Source of the DNA: Maridesulfovibrio zosterae DSM 11974
Lineage (GTDB): Bacteria; Desulfobacterota; Desulfovibrionia; Desulfovibrionales; Desulfovibrionaceae
NCBI RefSeq assembly: GCF_000425265.1
Contig: NZ_AUDC01000010.1
Span: 1-64,000, forward strand
Direction: 5' to 3'
DNA length: 64,000 nucleotides
The notes beneath the pieces were generated by a model, which made no database searches, had not been told where the DNA came from, and was given only the letters and a program-made list of their open reading frames with translations. Each line of letters starts with the position of its first letter. The first letter of the stretch is position 1. Below, piece after piece: positions 36,255-46,112 of this stretch. The position numbers were made by a program, and so were the translations under genes.

Positions 36255-37607
36255 TCAGGAATTCAGTTTTACAAAATAAAAATTGCGCCCTCGCTGAACC
36301 TTAAGCATGACTTTGTTGTTCATGCGATAACGCAGAAAGGAATCGAGAAAATCCTTATTTGAGCGAACTCTACGGTTACCTATCTGGTGAATCTTATCAC
36401 CGGATTGCAAGCCGAGTTTCGCCGCGGCACTCCCCTTGCGGACTGAGGTTATGAGCATACCCTGCCCCCGGCTGTCTTTAGCGACTGCCATCCCCCATCT
36501 GGACCAAGCAAAATTCTGAACCTGCTGAGAAGAAAGGGACTGCGGACGAATTTTAATTTTCCGTATTTTCCCAGATTGCAGCACATCAAGAGCAACATCC
36601 TCACTATGAGTTTGGACACGCATCAAGCCAAGATAACTATCCTTATCTTCTACTTCAATATCATTAACTTTGAGAATAACATCACCGGGAGCCAGTCTAG
36701 CCTTGTATGCAGGTGTACCTTTATAAACATCGGAAACAAGAAGGCCTTGTACTTTAGATAATCCAAAATAGCTGGCTGAACTCTGATCCAGATCCTGACC
36801 GCTCACCCCGAGCCAGACAGGCGAAACTTTGCCGGAAGTAAGCAGCTCTTTGACAACACGCTTAGCTCTGTTGATAGGTATAGCAAATCCAATACCTTCA
36901 GCTCTGGCCTGAATAGCGGTGTTTATTCCGATAAGCTCGCCCATGATATTAAGCAGCGGGCCACCGCTGTTACCGGGATTGATGGCTGCATCAGTCTGGA
37001 TAAAATCAGTAAAAGATCCATCCTTTGACTTAACGGTGCGTTTAAGAGCTGAAACAACCCCTGTGGTCACTGTGTGAGTATAACCAAAGGGATTGCCTAT
37101 AGCGATAACGGTTTCTCCTATGTAGATATCAGAAGAATCACCCATTGCGACTTGTGGAAGATTTTTTGCATTTCTGACCTTAAGGACTGCAAGATCAAAA
37201 TCAGCATCCGAACCTATAATATCAGCGCTGTATTCTTTTCCATTAATCATCTTAACTTTGATATCACTTCCACCGGCGAGAACGTGGGCATTGGTAAGAA
37301 TAAGCCCCTTCCGACCATTAATGATAACTCCGGAACCGGTGCTCTCAGAGCGGTATTTCCGCTTCTGAACAGGGAATCCATCAAAAAAAGATTCAAAGGA
37401 ATCCCCGCCGAACATTTGTCCGAAAGGAGAAACACCCCGCTCGACAATACTGGTTACAGTAATATTAACAACAGCAGACGAGGTTCTTTGCACTGCCCGT
37501 ACGACAGGAGTTACTCGTAAAGAATCACCTGTTGCAGCAAAAAGAGGCTGAACAAACAAAGTAGTCCCAAAACACACGATTAAAAATATTCTACTAACGA
37601 AATTCAT
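36255..37607 (-). CDS. HtrA/DegP-family periplasmic serine protease
   Basis: The 450-residue protein has an N-terminal signal peptide (about 1-25) and acts in the periplasm on misfolded proteins. The catalytic triad is H108 (TNAHV), D138 (DFDLA) and S214 (GNSGGP). Two PDZ domains follow (about 265-345 and 370-445). The ATG at 37607 is preceded by AGGA 7 bases upstream. It is next to htpX in the same orientation, giving a local envelope quality-control pair, though the two may not be an operon. Confidence 0.95.
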   Translation of the reverse strand: MNFVSRIFLIVCFGTTLFVQPLFAATGDSLRVTPVVRAVQRTSSAVVNITVTSIVERGVSPFGQMFGGDSFESFFDGFPVQKRKYRSESTGSGVIINGRKGLILTNAHVLAGGSDIKVKMINGKEYSADIIGSDADFDLAVLKVRNAKNLPQVAMGDSSDIYIGETVIAIGNPFGYTHTVTTGVVSALKRTVKSKDGSFTDFIQTDAAINPGNSGGPLLNIMGELIGINTAIQARAEGIGFAIPINRAKRVVKELLTSGKVSPVWLGVSGQDLDQSSASYFGLSKVQGLLVSDVYKGTPAYKARLAPGDVILKVNDIEVEDKDSYLGLMRVQTHSEDVALDVLQSGKIRKIKIRPQSLSSQQVQNFAWSRWGMAVAKDSRGQGMLITSVRKGSAAAKLGLQSGDKIHQIGNRRVRSNKDFLDSFLRYRMNNKVMLKVQRGRNFYFVKLNS

Positions 37608-37640
37608 CACTCAATCCTGTCCATCATATGAATAAAAAAA

Positions 37641-38489
37641 CTATCCGCGAGCCATAGCCATCAGTCTTGCTATGCGCTCCTCAGTTGAGGGATGGGTACT
37701 GAACCAGTTAGCCATATTACCACCACTGAATGGATTAACTATAAACATATTCTCAGTAGCAGGATTGGCGTCCATAGGAATATTTCGAACGGTAGCATCA
37801 AGTTTGTAAAGGGCCGATGCAAGGGCTTTTGGATCGTCAGAAATCCGTGCTCCGGTTGAGTCTGCAAGATATTCACGAGAACGGGATATAGCCATCTGAA
37901 TCAATGAAGCAGCGACTGGAGCGATAATAGCCAAGGCGATTGCAGCAATTGGATTTACTCCGCCCTCTTCGTCATCACTACCAAAACCGAAGATCGCAGC
38001 CCACTGCATCATGTTGGCAATCATCATGATCGCCCCGGCAAGAACAGCTGCAACAGATTGGATAAGGATATCGCGGTTAGTGATATGGCCTATCTCGTGA
38101 GCAATTACTCCACGCAACTCTTCTGGAGTAAGAATACGCATAATTCCGCTGGTGACCGCAACAACAGCATTTTCAGGATTACGCCCGGTAGCAAAGGCGT
38201 TAGGTGAGTCCTGATCAATTACGTAAAGGCGAGGGGTTGGTATACCGGCATTAGCTGCCAGTTCTTCAACCATGGCAAAGACTTGCGGTGCATCAGTAGC
38301 TGAAAGCTGACGGGCTTTATACATTGAAAGAACTATTTTATCGGAGTACCAGTAACTGCCAACATTCATAAACATTGCAAGCCCAAAAGCAATTATCAAC
38401 CCTGTACGACCGCCCATAACTCCTCCCAGGAAAAGAATGATCGACGTAAGTACAGCAAGCAGAAAAAAAGTTTTAATCTGACTGGTCAT
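37641..38489 (-). CDS. htpX: Membrane-bound zinc metalloprotease HtpX
   Basis: This 282-residue inner-membrane protease degrades misfolded membrane proteins. It has helices at about 7-24, 28-46, 145-165 and 178-200. The zinc motif HEIGH is at 131-135, followed by a downstream glutamate (SREYLAD) that supplies the third ligand. AGGAG lies upstream of the ATG. It lies 33 bases before htrA in the same orientation. Confidence 0.96.
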   Translation of the reverse strand: MTSQIKTFFLLAVLTSIILFLGGVMGGRTGLIIAFGLAMFMNVGSYWYSDKIVLSMYKARQLSATDAPQVFAMVEELAANAGIPTPRLYVIDQDSPNAFATGRNPENAVVAVTSGIMRILTPEELRGVIAHEIGHITNRDILIQSVAAVLAGAIMMIANMMQWAAIFGFGSDDEEGGVNPIAAIALAIIAPVAASLIQMAISRSREYLADSTGARISDDPKALASALYKLDATVRNIPMDANPATENMFIVNPFSGGNMANWFSTHPSTEERIARLMAMARG

Positions 38490-38544
38490 ATTTTTAACTC
38501 CTGTATTTTCTCAATTATATCCTCAAAAAATGATCTGTAACAAA

Positions 38545-38575
38545 AGGGCTACCGTACCTATGGTACGCTAGCCCT
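38545..38575 (-). terminator. Terminator of the Cache-PAS histidine kinase gene
   Basis: AGGGCTA-C-CGTACC pairs with its complement around TATG (38545-38575). On the minus strand it is followed by TTTTG, 50 bases past the kinase stop. Confidence 0.75.
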
Positions 38576-38624
38576 AAAGATACTTACTCAAACTGAACCG
38601 TCAAGGGTCAGCAGATCAATAAGA

Positions 38625-40946
38625 TTACTCGGTCACCACAATTTCTTTAGGTAACAGTATGGTAAAAGCTGTCCCCTGCCCCGGTACACTGGAACAACTT
38701 ATAGTCCCGGACAGTCTGTTTGTCACAAGGTTGTAAACGATATTCATGCCAAGTCCGGTACCTCCCTGCCCCCTTTTAGTAGTAAAAAAAGGCTCGAAAA
38801 CCTTGCTGAGATTAGTTTCATTCATTCCCTTTCCGTCGTCAGTATAACGAATAACGACATGCTCATCAGTTACTTCAGCCCCGATATCAATATGCCCCTC
38901 CTCAATTCCTTCAAAACCGTGGATAAGAGAATTGATTATCAGGTTTGACAAAATCTGCATAAGTGCCCCCGGAAAAGTATTTAGCAACAAATCTTCAGGG
39001 ATGCTGATATTAATTGTATGCCTAGTACGTTTATACTTAGAACGCAGACTGAGCAATATTTCATCAACATACTTTGCAAGATTTATGGTCCGCTGCTGAC
39101 CTGAAGCCTGATCAACTGCAACCTGTTTAAAATTACCTATCAATTCGGCTGCCCTGTGCAGATTGAGCATACTGGACTTGGTTGCCTCTCTCACTATAGA
39201 TAAAAATTTATCAAAATCGGATTTACGGAGTGTTCCATCAACGACTTTATGGTCTATCTCTCTAAGTTTCTCCTCCATAAAGCTGATGCTGGTTACGCTG
39301 ATTCCTACAGGAGTATTTATTTCATGCGCAACCCCGGCGACAAGATCACCTAAGGCTGCCATTTTCTCAGATTGTATAAGCTGATTTTGAGTCTGCTCTA
39401 GAGATCCAATAGTTCTCTTTAACTCAGCTGTTCGCTCTTCAACTTTATGCTCAAGATCACGGTTAAGATCACTAAGCTGATCCTGCACAGATCGTAACTC
39501 GGTTATGTCCCGCCCCTCGGCAAGAAGAAAAATCATATCTCCATTTGGCCCGAAAGCAGGTTTGAGTGAAAAATCTATATACCTATCTTTAAGGCCAGCC
39601 GGAGAATTTTTCACTTCCCGTCTTACCATATGTCCGTCTAATGCTCTTCGAATATCTTCCTGCAGAGTCACTGCCAAAGACGGGGGTTCCTGCCACCAAG
39701 GCCCATCAGAAAAATGTTTCCCGATTACATCCTCTGATTTAACCGAATAAACTTCCAAAGCAGCATTGTTAACTTCAAGCAATATGCCATCCAGTCCGAC
39801 AACACCCATAAATTGCAACGACTGATTAAAAACTCCTTTAAACAATGCTTCACTCAAAGCCAGTTGATCCTGAGCTTCTTTAAGTTCAGTGATATTGTGC
39901 CCTTCGGCAACCAGAAACATTACTCCGCCAGCATCGTCCAGAACAGGCTTTACTGAAAAATCAACGTAAAGGCTTTTCCCTTCAAGACCATAATATTTAA
40001 AAACACCTTTACCAACCCCCCCAAGAGAAGCAATCTGAATTGCCTCTTTTAAAGCCCGTTGTACTTCTATGGATGAACTCCACCAAGGGGCTTCCCAAAA
40101 ATATTTTCCATTTATTTCTTCTGCAGATACTTCAGCAAAATCGAGCAGAACCTTATTGACCATAAGCAGCAAACCTTCAGGGGTAAGCACTCCTATAGAA
40201 TGCTGGCTATGATTGAATATCCCTTTAAAAAGAGCTGCACTTTCCTGAATCTGACGTCCGGCACTACGGCTTTGAATGATCGTATATAAAGAAAGAAAAA
40301 ACATTACCCCCAGGAGAGCAAAGGTTAATATGATTAAACCACGGTTACGGACAGCAACATCGTTTTCAATATCTTCCAGATAAACTCCTGTGCCTATAAT
40401 CCAACCCCATGGTAAATACCTTCTTACATATGATATTTTTGATCCAACTTTATCGGGCAGATCCTGCCATTGCCAGATATATTCAACATACCCATCACCA
40501 TCAGCAGCAGTGGCGTTGACCATATCCTGAAAAATCAACCTGCCTTTGAAATCAGCAATCTTCCGCATATCACGTCCATCAAGCTCGGGCATATATGGAT
40601 GCATGATCATTTTAGAATGAACATCACTTATCCAGAAATAATCTTTATTCTTGCTGCCGAACCTCATAAGGCTAACAATTTCAGCAGCTTTTGCCTGAGC
40701 TTCCTCTCGGGACAGTACCCCTTTTTGCTCCTGTTCATATAAGTAATTCAGGACGCCAACAGCTACGTGCGTCATATCCTTAAGCGTGTCTTTACGTTGA
40801 CGGACCATATTATCTCTTACTGCCGGCATATGTACTGCAAAAAGAACAACAAGAAAAATAATCAGAGAAGCAATCGTGGGAATAGTCACCCTAAGCCAGA
40901 CAGGAAATATATTTCCTGCTCCGTTCACATTTTTGAGAACTCCCAT
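38625..40946 (-). CDS. Cache-PAS-PAS sensor histidine kinase
   Basis: This 773-residue membrane kinase has a helix at about 19-40, a periplasmic Cache domain (about 45-195, with YFWISDVHSKMIMHP and LPWGWIIGTGVY), and a second helix at about 203-223. Two tandem PAS domains follow (about 237-355 and 366-485), each ending in an ExxDITEL-type segment, then a coiled coil. The histidine kinase core has H541 in AGVAHEINTP and G boxes DDGKGM and GGTGLGM. No response regulator is adjacent. The two PAS domains are very similar, indicating an internal duplication. GGAGGAG precedes the ATG. Confidence 0.9.
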   Translation of the reverse strand: MGVLKNVNGAGNIFPVWLRVTIPTIASLIIFLVVLFAVHMPAVRDNMVRQRKDTLKDMTHVAVGVLNYLYEQEQKGVLSREEAQAKAAEIVSLMRFGSKNKDYFWISDVHSKMIMHPYMPELDGRDMRKIADFKGRLIFQDMVNATAADGDGYVEYIWQWQDLPDKVGSKISYVRRYLPWGWIIGTGVYLEDIENDVAVRNRGLIILTFALLGVMFFLSLYTIIQSRSAGRQIQESAALFKGIFNHSQHSIGVLTPEGLLLMVNKVLLDFAEVSAEEINGKYFWEAPWWSSSIEVQRALKEAIQIASLGGVGKGVFKYYGLEGKSLYVDFSVKPVLDDAGGVMFLVAEGHNITELKEAQDQLALSEALFKGVFNQSLQFMGVVGLDGILLEVNNAALEVYSVKSEDVIGKHFSDGPWWQEPPSLAVTLQEDIRRALDGHMVRREVKNSPAGLKDRYIDFSLKPAFGPNGDMIFLLAEGRDITELRSVQDQLSDLNRDLEHKVEERTAELKRTIGSLEQTQNQLIQSEKMAALGDLVAGVAHEINTPVGISVTSISFMEEKLREIDHKVVDGTLRKSDFDKFLSIVREATKSSMLNLHRAAELIGNFKQVAVDQASGQQRTINLAKYVDEILLSLRSKYKRTRHTINISIPEDLLLNTFPGALMQILSNLIINSLIHGFEGIEEGHIDIGAEVTDEHVVIRYTDDGKGMNETNLSKVFEPFFTTKRGQGGTGLGMNIVYNLVTNRLSGTISCSSVPGQGTAFTILLPKEIVVTE

Positions 40947-41313
40947 CCACTCCTCCGCTCATCCATAAAAATTGTTTGATATCGGGGTTAAGTATACACC
41001 ATCTTATTAATATTACACAAGCTGCAAAGCTTCTCCCGCACAATGTTAAAAAATTATCTCTGTAAAAACATTCAACACCAACACTAAGTACAAACGACCA
41101 TATCCATATATTTAAACTAACTATTTTTTAAAAATTACACGTTATTCAAAACAAAGACAAAACTTAAATACTATATCTTTTGTAACACAAACACTTTTTA
41201 ACTTGCCCAAGTTTATAATTGTGCTTACTTTTATAGTTAGAAAAAACCTATTACATAAACTTTTTCTTCATCTGACCGATTAGATAGAAAGTAATATTCT
41301 AAACGGAGCATAA
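40947..41313. other. AT-rich intergenic region upstream of the RTX gene
   Basis: It lies between divergent genes, very AT-rich, without a coding frame of interest. A TATAAT at 41214-41219 on the plus strand, about 95 bases before the RTX start, is a plausible -10 without a clear -35 (the fitting bases are ACACTT). No riboswitch-like or c-di-GMP aptamer consensus is seen. Confidence 0.4.
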
Positions 41314-44300
41314 ATGCCTGAAACACTGAACACCCCTGCCGGAATCGGAATCGTTTCCGGGGTAACAGGTGAAGCATACGCAGTATCCGCCTCTGGTCAA
41401 CGATTGCTGGAACCGGGAAGCCCTGTTTATCAAGGGGAAGAACTGGTCACTGGTAGCGATGGTAATGTGGAAATCAGGTTTAATGATGACACCCTCCTCT
41501 CTCAAGGCGCAGATTCGAGCATCTCCCTTGACGACTACACATATGATGAATCCAATGCTGGAGCCTCAGATTTCATGGTCAATATTGCGGAAGGTACCTT
41601 CCGCATGGTTACCGGTAAGATTGCTGAAAACAACCCCGAAAGATTCAAAGTAGGCTCCCCGCTGGCTACAATCGGTATCAGGGGAACAATTACCATTCAT
41701 GAAGTAGAACCTGGCGGAGAAGAAAAACACGGAGTTGAAGAAATTCATTCCGGCAAGGCTCTGATAGTTCAAAGCAACATTACTGGAGCGATCCGACAGA
41801 TAGGACAACCGATGGGACTGGTTGATATAAGCAGTTCCGGCACGCTCAGTGCGGTTCGCCCTGTGACTATGCAGGAGTTCAACTCTTTCCGTGACATCGC
41901 ACAGGGAAATATACTGCAGGAAAGAGAAATTGAAGAAGAGCGACAACAACAGGAAGATAACAATAACAACGATGACGAACGTATTGATGACCAACCTGAT
42001 GAACAGCCTCAAGAGCAGCCTGACGGCGAAGCTCCAGGTGGTACCCCTGAACCGGACGGTGCGGAAGCTGGAAGTGTTTTACATATCCAAAGCAGCCTTG
42101 ATTCATCACAGGCTCCGCTTGTAGACCAAAGATTCTTTGATCCAGCTGAAATTGATAACCCCATAGTCCCAGGTGATGAAGTAAAGGTAGAAGACCCCCA
42201 AGAAGTTAAACAAAACATAGTAGATGAAGGGGATAACGAAGAGAATGGAGAGAATGAAAATAATGTTATTGAATTAACTACCATAGAAGAAAAAGATAGC
42301 TCAAAAAAACAAACCGCAGAAACAGAAATTATTCAGGAGGAAACCACAACCGATGGAAACACAGGGACAGACGATCCTGCCCCCGATCCTGAACCTGAGC
42401 CCCAACCTCCTGTCTCTACAATAACCATAATGGGAACATCTTCAGCTGACACACTCACAGGCACCGCTGAAACAAATTATATTTATGGTCTTCAGGCTGA
42501 TGATGAACTCAAAGGTCTTGGTGGCGATGACACACTTAACGGAGGACTTGGTAACGATTCTCTGGACGGTGGCACTGGGTTTGATTTCGCTTCCTATGCT
42601 GATGCAACAGGAGCTGTTTCTGTCTGCCTTACTGATGGAACATCAACAGGAGCAGATGGAGCAGACACCCTTGTTAACATAGATGGAATTATCGGCTCCA
42701 ACTATGACGATGTTCTTGCTGGAAACAGTAATGACAACATATTTCAACCACTGCTTGGCAATGACTCTATTTCCGGAGGGGCAGGCTTTGATACTATATC
42801 TTTTGAAACTCTGACGACCGACGTAAATGTCACATTATCAACAAGTACCGGTTCTGCAACTATTGAAAATGCAGGTGGTACTGTCATAAATACCTTGGGC
42901 CTTGACAGTATTGAAAATGCGCAAGGAGGTTCTGGAAATGACTACTTCCTCAGCACCGGTTCTGAAAATAATGTTATTAAGGGCGGAGCCGGGGACGACA
43001 GTATCAGCAGCGGGATTGGAAACGACACCGTATATGGTGATTCCGGGGCAGATTCAATAATCGGCGGCGATGGCAGTGACTATATTGAGGGAGGCATCGG
43101 GAATGATATTATAGATGGTGAGGCTGATAACGATACCATCAAAGGCGGAGATGGGGATGACTCCATTATTGGAGGATACGGTCTGGATGTCATTTACGGT
43201 GATAGCGGCAATGACAACATCGATAGTGGAGAGCAAAACGATTTCATAGATGGTGGTGACGGCAATGATTCTATTTTTGGAGGCGCTGGTGATGACACTA
43301 TCTACGGAGGTCTCGGCGACGATTCCCTAAATGGCTATCAAGGGAATGATATTATTTACGGAGGTGATGGGAACGACATCATCCGTGGTACATATGATAA
43401 TAATACCCTTTATGGCGGAAATGGCAACGACACTATCCACAACGGGGAAGGAAGTGACTATATTGAGGGCGGAGACGGAGACGACTGGATTTCCCTTAGT
43501 CTGGGAACTGACACCGTTTACGCAGGCAGTGGAAATGATACAGTTGTAGTAAGCCATGACACTGCGTATATTTATGCTGGAGACGGAAATGACCATATAA
43601 CTTTCCTTGCTCCAGCAGGGCACACTGCCGCACAGGGAACCATTAATGGAGAAGGTGGCGATGACACGATTATAGGTGGTGTCGTCCAAGATTATCTTGA
43701 TGGTGGTGAGGGTAACGATTCTATTGCAGGAAACGCTGGAAATGACACACTTAACGGTGGCACTGGTGATGACATTATTAGTGGTGGAGACGGTAATGAT
43801 ACAATCATGGGTAATGCCGGCGATGACACAATCTATGGTAATGACAACAATGATACAATTTCCGGAGGCGATGGCATAGATTCCATTGACGGCGGGGCCG
43901 GATTTGACACCATATCATATGCATACGCAGCCAACGGCATCAACGTGGACTTAAGTACAGGAAGTGCAACTGTAACAGTAGCTCCTGTAACTGACATTGA
44001 TACAATCACCGATATAGAAAATGTCATCGGCTCGGACTATGACGACACCATTAAAGCCGGCAATTCAGGTAGCACCATCAACGGTGGTGCCGGCAATGAT
44101 ACTATTTCCGGCGGCGATGGAATGGATAGTCTGGACGGTGGAACCGGAATAAATACTTTAGACTATTCGTACTACACGACAGGAGGCGTCAGCGTAGACT
44201 TACTTGCCGGAGCAGCCACTTTAGTAGGAGGCACTGATGAAGATACACTTTCAAATTTTCAGGTTGTCATAGGAACTGTAAATGATGACGTTATCAGTGC

Positions 44301-45483
44301 CGCAACTTCAGGTGTTACGCAGACCCTGCTTGGCGGGGGCGGTAATGACTCAATTCTGGGAGGATGGAGTTCAGACTATATCGAAGGAGGTATAGGGGAC
44401 GACAGTATCAACTCACATGAAGGAGATGACACTGTATATGGAGGTGCAGGAAACGATACTATAGACGGATCAAACGGAACGAGCACAATATACGGTGAAG
44501 ACGGTAATGATAATATCACAACTCACGGATCAAACGATTTCATTGATGGTGGAACTGGAAACGACTACATAAACAGTGGAGCCGGTGACGATATTGTTCA
44601 TGGAGGAACCGGTAACGACCAGATCTTAGCTGCCTACGGAAATAATATTTTCTGGGGAGATGAAGGTGATGATTATCTTGGAGATGGTGCCCATAACGGC
44701 ACCTTAGACGGCGGAGACGGTATTGACACCTTGTTTGGTAATGACGGTAATGATCTTCTCTATGGTGGTAATGATAATGACTCCATACATGGTGGGACTG
44801 GAAATGATACCATTTTCGGAGATGCTGGAAATGATACCCTTGATGCAAGTACTAATGATGACTTCGTTGACGGTGGTAGCGGTGATGACCGCATAATGGG
44901 AACCTCCGGTAATAATATTCTTATTGGCGGAGATGGTCTCGACTCAATAATAGGTGGAACAGGATTAGACACAATCAGTTATTTATACGCCGCCAATGGT
45001 GTCACCATAAACCTAGATTCCAGTGCCACGGTAACAACCGGAACTGATGTTGACACATTCTCTTCCATTGAGGCTGTCATCGGCTCAGACTTCGATGACA
45101 CCATCACCGGAAGTACCATAGCAGATCACACAATAACAGGCGCAGGCGGCGCAGATAAAATTTACTTGCAGTCTGCTTACAACTCGACTTTGATGTATAA
45201 TGCTCCAATTGAAGGTGGAGATATCGTTGACAACTTTGCTGTTGCCAAAGACAATTTCATGTTTGATAGTATGAACTTCGACTCTACTGCTGCTTCACGC
45301 TTCCAGACTATTTCAAACTTTGACGGGCATACAGGGCTCACTGATACCCAGACATATTTTATCTATGATGACGTGAACACTAAGCTCTACTATGATGCAG
45401 ACGGTAATGCTTCTGCCGATGCAACTTTGATTGCAGATTTAACTAATAGCGAAGACGTAACAGCTGCGGACCTGACCTTTTAA
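41314..45483 (+). CDS. FecR-domain RTX repeat protein (type I secreted)
   Basis: The product has 1389 residues. Residues about 10-150 are a FecR-like domain (VSGVTGEAYAVSASG, then GTITIHEV). Residues about 195-375 are a low-complexity acidic linker rich in Glu, Gln, Asp, Asn and Pro. From about residue 375 to 1285 there are many GGxGxDxxx calcium-binding nonapeptides, interrupted by five modules of about 50 residues with the pattern FDTISYxxAxxGVxVxL. The end (TAADLTF) has acidic residues before hydrophobic ones, as in RTX proteins exported C-terminus first by type I systems. The N-terminus has no Sec signal. Such proteins are surface adhesins or exoproteins. No transporter genes are adjacent. 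GGAG precedes the ATG. Confidence 0.88.
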   Translation: MPETLNTPAGIGIVSGVTGEAYAVSASGQRLLEPGSPVYQGEELVTGSDGNVEIRFNDDTLLSQGADSSISLDDYTYDESNAGASDFMVNIAEGTFRMVTGKIAENNPERFKVGSPLATIGIRGTITIHEVEPGGEEKHGVEEIHSGKALIVQSNITGAIRQIGQPMGLVDISSSGTLSAVRPVTMQEFNSFRDIAQGNILQEREIEEERQQQEDNNNNDDERIDDQPDEQPQEQPDGEAPGGTPEPDGAEAGSVLHIQSSLDSSQAPLVDQRFFDPAEIDNPIVPGDEVKVEDPQEVKQNIVDEGDNEENGENENNVIELTTIEEKDSSKKQTAETEIIQEETTTDGNTGTDDPAPDPEPEPQPPVSTITIMGTSSADTLTGTAETNYIYGLQADDELKGLGGDDTLNGGLGNDSLDGGTGFDFASYADATGAVSVCLTDGTSTGADGADTLVNIDGIIGSNYDDVLAGNSNDNIFQPLLGNDSISGGAGFDTISFETLTTDVNVTLSTSTGSATIENAGGTVINTLGLDSIENAQGGSGNDYFLSTGSENNVIKGGAGDDSISSGIGNDTVYGDSGADSIIGGDGSDYIEGGIGNDIIDGEADNDTIKGGDGDDSIIGGYGLDVIYGDSGNDNIDSGEQNDFIDGGDGNDSIFGGAGDDTIYGGLGDDSLNGYQGNDIIYGGDGNDIIRGTYDNNTLYGGNGNDTIHNGEGSDYIEGGDGDDWISLSLGTDTVYAGSGNDTVVVSHDTAYIYAGDGNDHITFLAPAGHTAAQGTINGEGGDDTIIGGVVQDYLDGGEGNDSIAGNAGNDTLNGGTGDDIISGGDGNDTIMGNAGDDTIYGNDNNDTISGGDGIDSIDGGAGFDTISYAYAANGINVDLSTGSATVTVAPVTDIDTITDIENVIGSDYDDTIKAGNSGSTINGGAGNDTISGGDGMDSLDGGTGINTLDYSYYTTGGVSVDLLAGAATLVGGTDEDTLSNFQVVIGTVNDDVISAATSGVTQTLLGGGGNDSILGGWSSDYIEGGIGDDSINSHEGDDTVYGGAGNDTIDGSNGTSTIYGEDGNDNITTHGSNDFIDGGTGNDYINSGAGDDIVHGGTGNDQILAAYGNNIFWGDEGDDYLGDGAHNGTLDGGDGIDTLFGNDGNDLLYGGNDNDSIHGGTGNDTIFGDAGNDTLDASTNDDFVDGGSGDDRIMGTSGNNILIGGDGLDSIIGGTGLDTISYLYAANGVTINLDSSATVTTGTDVDTFSSIEAVIGSDFDDTITGSTIADHTITGAGGADKIYLQSAYNSTLMYNAPIEGGDIVDNFAVAKDNFMFDSMNFDSTAASRFQTISNFDGHTGLTDTQTYFIYDDVNTKLYYDADGNASADATLIADLTNSEDVTAADLTF
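42433..45171 (+). repeat. RTX nonapeptide repeat array
   Basis: The DNA encodes tandem GGxGxDxUx nonapeptides in blocks. Each block is separated by a variant module with VxVxL and a terminal GSxxDDxIxG. Modules start near residues 425, 493, 866, 946 and 1217. Blocks differ in length, and the DNA copies are diverged in third positions, so it is an old repeat rather than a recent expansion. Confidence 0.85.
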
Positions 45484-45509
45484 TTAAACTTCTTCCTGTT
45501 GAATAAAGA

Positions 45510-45542
45510 AATCCCTTATTAACTTAAAGTTAATAAGGGATT
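45510..45542 (+). terminator. Terminator of the RTX gene
   Basis: A 16-base perfect stem AATCCCTTATTAACTT/AAGTTAATAAGGGATT (45510-45525 with 45527-45542) is followed by TTGC. The loop is very small. A weak T run follows. It sits between convergent genes and can also act on the minus strand. Confidence 0.8.
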
Positions 45543-45565
45543 TTGCATTTATATACCAAACTTTA

Positions 45566-45817
45566 TCAGTCATTTTTGAAATCTAACATATCATCATCAA
45601 TCATACTTTCATAATTGATAATCTGCGCTTTTACATCCCTCAAAATAGTCAAAGCCTGTTTCTGTTCGCTTATTGCGGAAGCAAGACGCTGGCGTAAATT
45701 ATCTTCATCCTGCTGAAAAGACTTAATTGTTTCATCATGCCAGTTGGAAATCATCGCATTCACGGCCAAGGCTAACAAAAGAATTCCACCTGCAAGAAGT
45801 AACTCAAGGATCATCAT
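45566..45817 (-). CDS. Small membrane/coiled-coil protein A
   Basis: The 83-residue protein has one N-terminal helix (about 3-22) and then a charged coiled coil (ESAISEQKQALTILRDVKAQ-like). No family is recognised. It follows a similar small gene and overlaps it by 14 bases. A GGAGGG ribosome binding site lies 6-8 bases before the first of two consecutive ATGs (45817). The pair sits downstream of the receiver-TPR gene in the same direction and may be part of the same operon. Confidence 0.65.
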   Translation of the reverse strand: MMILELLLAGGILLLALAVNAMISNWHDETIKSFQQDEDNLRQRLASAISEQKQALTILRDVKAQIINYESMIDDDMLDFKND

Positions 45818-46058
45818 TCAGATTACCCTCCTCACCCAAATAATGCTTTATATCTTCAAGGCGGGCAACAGCGTCTTCTGTTTCCCGATGTATCTGCGCA
45901 GTTCCGCTTTTAAGATTCTTTACTCGCAACTCCACCTGATCTCGCAAATTACCAAGCTGAATTCTGCGTTTGGAAAGACTACCGCAGACATTCATATAGC
46001 GAGCATAAAGAATTACAAAAACTATGAATCCAAAAACAAGTGAAGTTAAAAGATACAT
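45804..46058 (-). CDS. Small membrane/coiled-coil protein B
   Basis: The 84-residue protein has one N-terminal helix (about 4-20), a cysteine near its end (C25) and a coiled-coil C-terminus (residues about 28-75). It resembles the next gene in layout (helix plus coiled coil, similar length), suggesting a paralogous or interacting pair that may form a membrane-anchored bundle. Its 3' end overlaps the start of the next gene by 14 bases, so the two are translationally coupled. The function is not known. Confidence 0.65.
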   Translation of the reverse strand: MYLLTSLVFGFIVFVILYARYMNVCGSLSKRRIQLGNLRDQVELRVKNLKSGTAQIHRETEDAVARLEDIKHYLGEEGNLNDDP

Positions 46059-46112
46059 CGCACTCTACTTAGAAAGAAAGAGGACATCTGAATCCCCTGA
46101 TACTTTCATAAT

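Noticed and set aside
43000-45171. Regular short DNA repeats in the RTX gene, considered as a CRISPR array
   Set aside because: The repeats are in frame, encode GGxGxD nonapeptides, have no constant-size spacers, and lie inside a continuous 1389-codon gene.
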